From positions 105,830,423 to 105,894,422 of the forward strand of contig NC_134398.1 in the NCBI RefSeq assembly GCF_050003625.1: a DNA stretch of 64,000 nt, read 5' to 3'. Shown here piece after piece: positions 57,401-64,000 of this stretch; position 1 is the first letter of the stretch; each line of letters starts with the position of its first letter. The DNA is from Haematobia irritans. Lineage: Eukaryota; Arthropoda; Insecta; Diptera; Muscidae. The translations under genes and the position numbers were made by a program. Below the pieces are notes generated by a model. The model did no database searches. It saw only the letters and a program-made list of their open reading frames with translations, and had not been told where the DNA came from.

Positions 57401-59890
57401 ATCTTCGTGACTTCACGATCATCTGGACAAACCCAAATTTGCCGAAACATTTTTGTTATTTCGGCTGTAAAAACGAAAGAATATTTACGCAACGGAAACG
57501 CAACGAAACTCCAAATAAATCTCTTTGAATGGGTGGTCCAATATTTAATGTGTTATTAAGAGATTTACCATTATCATCTTTAAAAGACCCATCAAACACT
57601 ACTCTCAGTTTTGTTGTGCTACTCTCCGGCTTAAGAATGGAATGATGTGGGAGATAGTAGTGTGGTGTATTTTCAATTTCGTCAACTGGAACTTTCTCCA
57701 TATGGCCTAATTGTTCATACTCATTCATAAATTTTATATAAAGCTGTTTCAATTCTTTGTTTTTGGTGAATCTCCTTTCCATATTGTGTAGTCTAGAAAT
57801 AGCACCTTTTAAAGTATTTTCAAATACTGGGTTTGAGATATTGAATGGTAGTTTAACAATGTACTTGCCGTCTGCTGCCTTTGTGTGTGTAGATCGAAAA
57901 TGTATTTCTGCAGGGTCGTCGTTGGTCGAATCGATGGTATGTTTTTCGCAAGGAAATTGTTCGATGTCCCAAAATCTTTGTAGCAAATCGTCGATATTTG
58001 TGGAAGCAGTGAATGACATCAAACATGAATTATTAGTGTCGTGCTCATATTGACCTGCAATTATCCAACCAAAAATGGAATTAATAGCTGTTAAACCTGT
58101 GGGTTTCAAGTCCAATTTTCCATCCTTTAGAATTGACCAAACTACATCAGCACCCAATAACAAATCTACTGGGCCAGTAACATTAAAGTTTTGATCAGCG
58201 AGATTAAGTTTCGAAATAATATTTTTGTTGTCCTCACAGAAATTGTAGCTCGGTATGTCGGTGGTGATTCGGTTAAGAATGTACAAATTAACTGTTACCA
58301 TGTCTGTGCTGAACGATGAATAAACATTAATCTTAACCTGTCCTCTTGTTACTCCAGCATTTGACGAAGCTATTCCTGAAATTGATAGACGGGCATTTGT
58401 TCTTCTTAGTCCAAGTAGCTGGACACACGATTCTGTAATAAATGAGACTTGTGACCCTGAATCGACTAATGCACGAACTCTTATGAAGTGGCCAAATTGA
58501 TTTTTCATACGAACGATAGCTGTCGGTAATATGGTTTGCAATGGTTGATGTGAAAATATGTGGTTACTTACGACTTGAGATGTTGTGGTTCGAGGTTGGA
58601 ACGAACCGCCAATGTTGAACTGCTGAGTTGTTGTGTCATGTTGCGTCTGTGAAAAATCTTGAACAATTGGGCTGTCTCGAGTTGAAAAATGAGATTGAAC
58701 AAAATCACCTTGCGATGGTAATTCACGATTTGGAGTTGTGGAAGATGCTTGTTCCCGTGTTGAATTTTGTTGATAATGAACCAAGGTGTTGTGGCGATTG
58801 TTGCAGTTCCGACATCTGTATTTTGAGCTACAATTAGAGGCATTATGTCCAGATTTCAGGCAGTTAAAACAAAGCGAATTGTCCTTAATAAGCTTGCGTC
58901 TACCTTCAATGTCTAAATTTATGAATTCTGAACATTGAAATAATTTATGCTGTTGTTTGCATTTCTTGCACGACGTATTTGATGTACGTGAAAAATTTGA
59001 ACGAACTGAGGGTTGCTTACCAGTTGAAGTGTATGCTACCATTTCATTTGATTCCGTGTATGTGTACCTTTTTTCGAGGAATTCTAGGAAGTGATAAACA
59101 GAAACGTTTGACTTTGATCCTACCTCCTCTGACCACTGAATTCTAGTTACGGAGTCTAATTTTGCGAGCAATAAATATATTAACCAAGGGTCTCCATTTC
59201 AGAAGCCTTTAAACCTCTCAGACATTCATCTGCACCATCAATAATTTTTCGAAGTGTTTTATGGTTCGTAGATGTCATCGATGGAAGCTTTAAAAAGGTT
59301 TTGATATACGAATATGAACATAAGTGAGGTCTATTATACCTGCTTTCCAACTTGTCCCAAGCTTCCATATAATGTTCATCCGATATGGGAATGTTTTTTA
59401 TAAGATCTGCGGCTTCACCATCCAGGTAGGAAATTAAATAGTAAAACTTTTGCGTTTTTGTTAAATGGGCTTTCCTGTCCACAGAACCAAGAAACAAATC
59501 ACGAAATGTTCCCCATTTACTGTACTCACCCGAAAATTTTGGTATAAGGATTTTGGGTAGTGCGACATCATTTTCTTTTGGAACAATGTTACCCAGCTCC
59601 GAAAGTAGTCTATTTTGCTGCACAGCAATTGTTTGCAAGGTATTCAATGCATTTTCCTGACTTTTCTGCCTTAATCGAATTGCTTTTAGTAAGGTAGAAT
59701 ATATGTACAAATACTTCGATTCGTATTGTTCGAAAGTTTCTTCCTTTGCGGCATCTGCCGTCGGCTCTTGCTCAAATTCTGACAAACCATCCTCGACTTG
59801 TACGTACTGCTCCCAATATGTCTTCACAGCTTCCAGACGTGTTTCCAACTCCTCTGTACTGGTACTTTCAGTGATGTTACCACAGTACAC
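54440..59890 (-). pseudogene. BEL2 gag-pol, many lesions
   Basis: Minus strand from ATG 59890: gag (59180-59890), a shift near 59185, then CCHC knuckles (CKKCKQQHK, CFNCLKSGH; about 58800-58980), protease VDSGSQ (about 58455), RT start (to 57456). At 57280-57455 several indels break the RT, and about 4 bp are missing from the active-site codons (about 57278), destroying YVDD. RNase H and connection follow in 56220-57269. A shift leads to the integrase zinc domain (55651-56268), interrupted by a DNA transposon (55364-55721). The integrase core (CDNGTNF, WESNVK) and C-terminal domain end at 54440 after one more shift near 54720. Dead copy. Confidence 0.9.
55364..55721. mobile_element. 358-bp DNA transposon, 37-bp TIRs, 8-bp TSD
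   Basis: Terminal repeats at 55364-55400 and 55685-55721 (starting CAAAGACAATAAAC) differ at two positions. GTTGTTGT is duplicated at 55356-55363 and 55722-55729. An 8-bp duplication fits hAT or P-type transposases. The core resembles 33395-33680. Non-autonomous, inserted in the BEL2 integrase. Confidence 0.92.
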
Positions 59891-59970
59891 GTGGTATCGG
59901 GTTAGTACGGCACGAATGCGGCTACGCTGTACTTTTAAACTTTATCCGTTGGCGAAGAAGGGCCAAAAAA

Positions 59971-60505
59971 TGTTTAGTAACTTGACAAATTTTAATTATA
60001 ATTCATGTTGGCGAAAAAAAATGAAAAGAGTGGACTGTATTTTCCTTGTAAATTTATTTGGTGATGCAAACCTTTTGACGACCAAACTATAAGTGAATTT
60101 CTATTGTTACTACAAGTATCAGCACAACTTCGTTACATGGGTGGTTGATGTAAATTTTTAATATTCTATGTTCTAGCGGTATGCAAAAAAAAGTGCAAAA
60201 AGAGAGCAAAAAACAATAACTTATATACTAGCCTAACAGGTAGAAAATCATACGATGGTTATTGCTGTTTGTTGCTGTTACATTGATCAATTCGATTAAA
60301 CATTAATCTTATGGTATAACACTTAATTTAGCAAACAAAGCATAGTCTAACAATGCAACAGAAGCGTAACATAAAGAAGGGGCAAATTAACTTTACTGAT
60401 ACAAAGTAATATATAATTGAACAAAGTAATTTAAATAATTAGTATAAATTTATAATTTGAAAATTTATAAATCTAAATTACGTTTCATAAACTCATTTCA
60501 AAACA
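59971..60505 (-). repeat. BEL2 5' LTR
   Basis: 535 bp; carries an 11-bp extra segment (AAAAAGAGAGC region, about 60195) relative to the 3' LTR. Just beyond it on the minus strand is TGGCCCTTCTTCGCC, the likely primer site. I could not name the tRNA. Confidence 0.9.
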
Positions 60506-60756
60506 GTTTTTTTTTTACATATATTCCAGATATGTTCGGAAGATTCTGAAAAAATGTTCAACATTACATTGTACTATATTAAATTTTGAACTGTAAAATG
60601 TGTCTTATTAAAGACCTAAAGTCAGAAAAGAGCAGTGTTTGATATAAACGAAATGGACTGTGTTGTTGTTTCAAAAATAACTTTTTTATTGAAAAAATAA
60701 AAATTTTGTAACAAACGAATTTTTTTGGTGATAAAAGTTTAAAATCTTCGAAGCAA

Positions 60757-61960
60757 TTCAAAAAACTCCTCTCGCATACGGTGTCTATCCATGTCTGCAT
60801 CTTTGGTATCTCCCTCGACTTCATAAGAGGTTCCGCTTATTTCTGATTCAGACAGAGGCTTGTCCATTTCCGAATCCTTTAGCTGATCGTTTTATATACC
60901 ATCATTTGGATATAATGAAAGCCATAACATACACGGCCCTGGGACGTTGCTAGATGTGGTAAGGAATGAGTGTTCAATATAAACACTGCATGTCGTCTTG
61001 GTCCATCCACTTCACCCAAACGGCCAACCTTCCAATCAGCTGTTGGAAGATCTGGATTGCATTGTTTCAGTCTATTCAAACTAGATTCAGGGTCAGGAGG
61101 GTTTGCAGGTATCCACGCATGTGCTCTTGGTCTAGCCGATATGTCTTTCTTCTCGATTAACTCTAGAGCACCTTCTTCCCAAACTTCACCAATTAGTATC
61201 AAAGCAGCTTTAAAACATTCTATAGACCTCTGGTCCTCAAATGCGACTAGCTTAAACCGTCCTTGATACCAACCAGCCTCTTGGTGTCGAGGATATGGAC
61301 CGGGAAGCTTTTCCAGCACCTGTGAATAGACGCCAGACAAAGCATTCTCAATTTCCCCCCATTTTTGCTTTGGAACCATACCGTCCAATGCTCCTTTATT
61401 AATGATAGTCATCACAAGGCTGTCTTTAGCAACTGAGGCAAACGATCTTTGATCCCTTTTGGAAGATGGCAGCTCATCCGGTGATCGTTCTTTTTTTAAG
61501 GAATCGCGTTGTTTAGCCGACAACGTGCTTGGGTCGGCTGATCCTAATTTCTTTAGGATAAACGAAGCATTTCTGCGTTCCTTGAATCTCTTTCGTGAGG
61601 GATTACCTCCTTTTGATGTCGTTACCTTAGAAAAGGTTCGACTTGTAAAAGTGTCGCCACATGTCAACCCGTCTAACTCTTGGTCATTGCCCAAATTTAT
61701 AACTCCAGTCGATACCCGTCCACTGGATCCTGAAGTTAGTAATCCAGTGTATGACTTTGAATTTCGCTGCATGGTGGCTTAATATCCCACCATACTTGAA
61801 ATTCGTAGTAGGTATTTATTACGATGAGTTAATCCGCTATTAAAAAACACGTCCGATCCGTTCGTCGGTTGAGAGATAATTCCCGCTCCGATATTAATTG
61901 GTGTTATTGAACATCGATTCCGAAATTTGATGAAAATTAAAACTGTCAGGAGAACATTAG
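60757..61960 (-). pseudogene. LINE F ORF1 with 5' UTR
   Basis: ATG at 61772 opens a 297-residue frame to 60879. The first third is Ser/Lys-rich (SGRVSTGVINLGN, KGGNPSRKRFKERR). The central part, with SFASVAKDSLVM, KWGEIENALSG and FKLVAFEDQRSIECFKAALI, then PRAHAWIPANPP, resembles DUF4780-type ORF1 proteins. A one-base loss near 60893 cuts the reading after MMVYK. The acidic C-terminus continues in another frame to about 60757. It is the most complete ORF1 N-terminus in the window. 61773-61960 is likely 5' UTR. Confidence 0.82.
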
Positions 61961-62503
61961 TTTACATGAGGTCGTTCTTAGAAGTGGTTCAATAAACTAT
62001 ATTTCTTATTATGTAAATGAATAAATAAACGAAGCTTCAATTAAGTTCAAGATAATTACGTCATATGAATGATTTACTCGAAAGCTCGCAAACTTGTAAG
62101 TAGACACATCAAAAAGGGAAAATAGTAAACTTTGTCTGCTATTTTTAAACCCAGCACAAGGGTGGTCGGAGTAGCATTTTTTTTTTAATATTTAGTATCG
62201 TAAGGGTATGATCACACTACACACAAAAAAATAATACATTTATTTTATTAATATTGTTCACAAAAATTTTCCAAACACGGGATTCATAAATTATATGAAA
62301 ACAATTCATAAAATCAAAAATACAGGTTTTCATTGACTACGAATGTATACATAATATGAATTGAATTTTTAATATTATAAATGTAGTATACATATTTTTG
62401 TCATTGAAAAATATGTACTTTTACATAATATATACTAAAAATGTCATGCATTACATGTAACTTTTCTTTCAGATTTTTCCTCCTGATTCTTAATGCCTGC
62501 ATA
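61961..62503. other. Unassigned AT-rich sequence
   Basis: No gene. CACACAAAAAAATAATACA after TA at about 62215 resembles a MITE end, but its partner was not found. Confidence 0.45.
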
Positions 62504-63900
62504 CACCCTCAAAAAAATCGCTTCTGTAACATATACTCCCAAACATATTTTGCTTCAAGCATATAAATTTTTGGGTATTGCCCAAACATTTATATGTTTC
62601 ATTTCTTCCAATATATAATATATTTGAAAGCATATTGGTCTAAACAATATAATGTGTTTGGGTAGTCTAAGTTCCAAACATTTTGTATTTTTCCATCCAA
62701 ATTCAATAATGTTGTCTTCCAAAAAACTATATGTTATTATGTGAACATATAATATGTTTCGAGGCATTATGGACCCAAAAATATTATATGCTGAGAAGAA
62801 TTTTCTCCCAAAGAATATTGTGCTCAAAATTTTTGTTCTGCCTAATTATATATATTGCCTCACATTTTTTTCACTTCCATGAGTTTTTTTAGTTCTTAGC
62901 ACCTTTTCCTGTAATACAAACATTGTAGAAGAAATTATTAAATTTTATATTTTTTTTTTTCAATTTTACCTTTTGCCGGACGGGGATTCAAACAGCGGAC
63001 CACACAGTTTGCAAGCCAGCACACTAAACACTGGTCTACGTAGCTGTTATGTCATCAAGAGATAATTATCGTTATAAGTTATATTTATATAGCATAGCTT
63101 GCGGGGCCCACGAGCCGATGCAAACATAACATTGTTTAACAACATAACATTGTTAAACATACATTTGTTGGCAGCGTGGAGCAGTGGTTGGTCGTCCGCC
63201 TTGCGTGACAGGTGTCCTGGGTTCGATCCCTGCTTCGACCAACACCATGTTTGTTTTAATATATTTTTTAACATATATTCCAGATTCGTTCGGAAGATCC
63301 CGAAAAGGTGTTCAGCATTACATACTATTATATTAAATTTCGAATCCTAAGGTTAACGATAACCATTCAAAAGCACATTATATTTAAATTCTAAACAGTA
63401 ATTTTACAACAGCACATACATTTATTTTGGTGTGAACAATTGTTGCTAGCATGTAACACCATTAATTTAGAAATACAAATAAATATGAATTTTTATTAAC
63501 GAATAATTTTGTACTTAATTTAATTCTTAAGGCCGGTATAAATTGGTATTATCGCGTTAAAATGGCCATGTTTACCCTTTTACTTTTCTTTAATAATTTC
63601 TTTTAAAGAAAATAAACTTATTCAATTGTTGCTTTGGATCTTTCCCCACCATGTTATAATACAATTTATCGGAAAAAGTTGTAATGTTATTCTGGTTTTG
63701 CCGCTAAAATGAGAAATAATTTTAGCGACAAAACTCGAACTCAATGCCCGCTTTTATTTTCGAAAAAATCCGTCAACTCCTCTTGGACTACTATTAATAA
63801 AGAGGAACTAATCTTTGTTTTTATAGATGTTACTGTTTAATTTTTCACTGTTTCGTCCTGTTTTCATTTTACTTTCATAACTCTAAAAAGAGTGCACTGA
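62504..63900 (-). mobile_element. M1d: M1-family transposon, minus strand
   Basis: Starts CACCCTCAAAAAAATCGC after TA (62502-62503) and continues as the reverse complement of M1a and M1b, including the CTCTTTTTAGAGTT block (about 63885). It has two divergent tRNA-like modules (about 62976-63052 minus, 63172-63244 plus with box B GGTTCGATCCC). Similarity to M1b stops near 63900, where CACTGAAAAAATATTG begins another possible MITE. Confidence 0.75.
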
Positions 63901-64000
63901 AAAAATATTGTCGTGAGGCCAAAGAGTTCATGTCCTCAAAATAAGAATACAACCTTCGCTTAGCTTAGAAGACGCATTTCTCTAATATAAAGTTTTTTCC
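63901..64000. other. Possible start of another MITE
   Basis: CACTGAAAAAATATTG at 63905 is like the end of the MITE at 39834-40418. The window ends before its partner. Confidence 0.4.

Larger units (their letters stand above)
53892..60505 (-). mobile_element. BEL2: BEL/Pao retroelement without env
   Basis: LTRs 53892-54415 (524 bp) and 59971-60505 (535 bp), flanked by GTTTT (53887-53891 and 60506-60510). Oriented minus. LTRs differ by about ten substitutions and three indels, one of 11 bp. Gag-pol fills 54440-59890. Only 24 bp separate the pol end from the 3' LTR, so there is no env, unlike BEL1. Confidence 0.93.
53300..60756 (-). mobile_element. M1e: M1-related element split by BEL2
   Basis: Starts CACGCAAAAAAATAATTC after TA (53298-53299) in LINE F. 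53500-53880 matches M1d (62860-63245), including AGTTCTTARCACCTTTTCC and both tRNA-like modules. After BEL2 it continues at 60506 with ACATATATTCCAGATATGTTC, as in M1d at about 63270. The right end near 60750 is eroded. Confidence 0.75.
47869..61960 (-). mobile_element. LINE F, fragmented by nested insertions
   Basis: One minus-strand LOA/R1-like copy in three pieces: 47869-49138 (mid RT to ORF1/ORF2 junction), 53277-53297, and about 60757-61960 (ORF1 and 5' UTR). Comparison with 24430-24540 shows that the pieces are contiguous in the family. Its 3' part is missing, cut at the LINE D junction. Confidence 0.8.

Overview
The window looks like a heterochromatic or repeat-rich stretch of a higher-dipteran (fly) genome, most likely a muscid. 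It is AT-rich and has no prokaryotic signals. It is packed with insect transposon families. The element interrupted at 1627-11731 is nearly identical, as far as I can judge, to the irritans-subfamily mariner Himar1 first found in the horn fly Haematobia irritans. Almost every recognisable coding stretch is a transposon gene, and almost all are broken. I support only one plausible host gene: a small secreted-peptide gene on the minus strand at 40592-40852 with its own TATA box, initiator and poly(A) signal.

Layout. 1-11951: a Helitron remnant holds a Himar1-type mariner, which holds an env-bearing BEL/Pao LTR retroelement (BEL1, 1886-10695; 549-bp LTRs, 5-bp target duplication). 11952-13138: M1-like repeat and unassigned DNA. 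13139-16292: minus-strand Jockey-type LINE. 17255-26625: plus-strand LOA/R1-like LINE split by a 6.5-kb insertion that holds a second, minus-strand copy of the same LINE family (20632-24642), followed by a SINE and a MITE. 26877-29583: ITmD37E Tc1/mariner element carrying a 1.4-kb foldback-like insert. 30117-33680: Tc1 scrap, Penelope fragment with a hammerhead-like motif, AT-rich tandem repeats. 33683-36000: LINE fragment holding an M1 transposon that itself holds a rosa-type mariner. 36155-39075: hAT remnants and a complete-length mariner. 39213-40418: SINE and MITEs. 40554-40923: host gene. 41815-47868: LINE copy with an inverted 5' part, hit by a SINE, an M1, a rosa mariner and a piggyBac-type MITE. 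47869-61960: another LINE copy (F) holding LINE E (with an M1 inside) and an M1-type element that holds a second BEL element (BEL2, 53892-60505), which in turn holds an 8-bp-TSD DNA transposon. 62504-63900: minus-strand M1 copy.

How the parts relate. Most of the window can be unpicked as successive insertions because target duplications and uninterrupted paralogs within the window show the joints. The SINEs share about 65 bp of 3' tail with the LOA/R1-like LINE, which suggests that the LINE machinery moved them. The M1 transposons carry a divergent pair of tRNA-like (box A/box B) modules related to the SINE head. No operons, CRISPR arrays or genuine tRNA or rRNA genes were seen. The coordinates of element ends are exact where a target duplication is stated and approximate otherwise.
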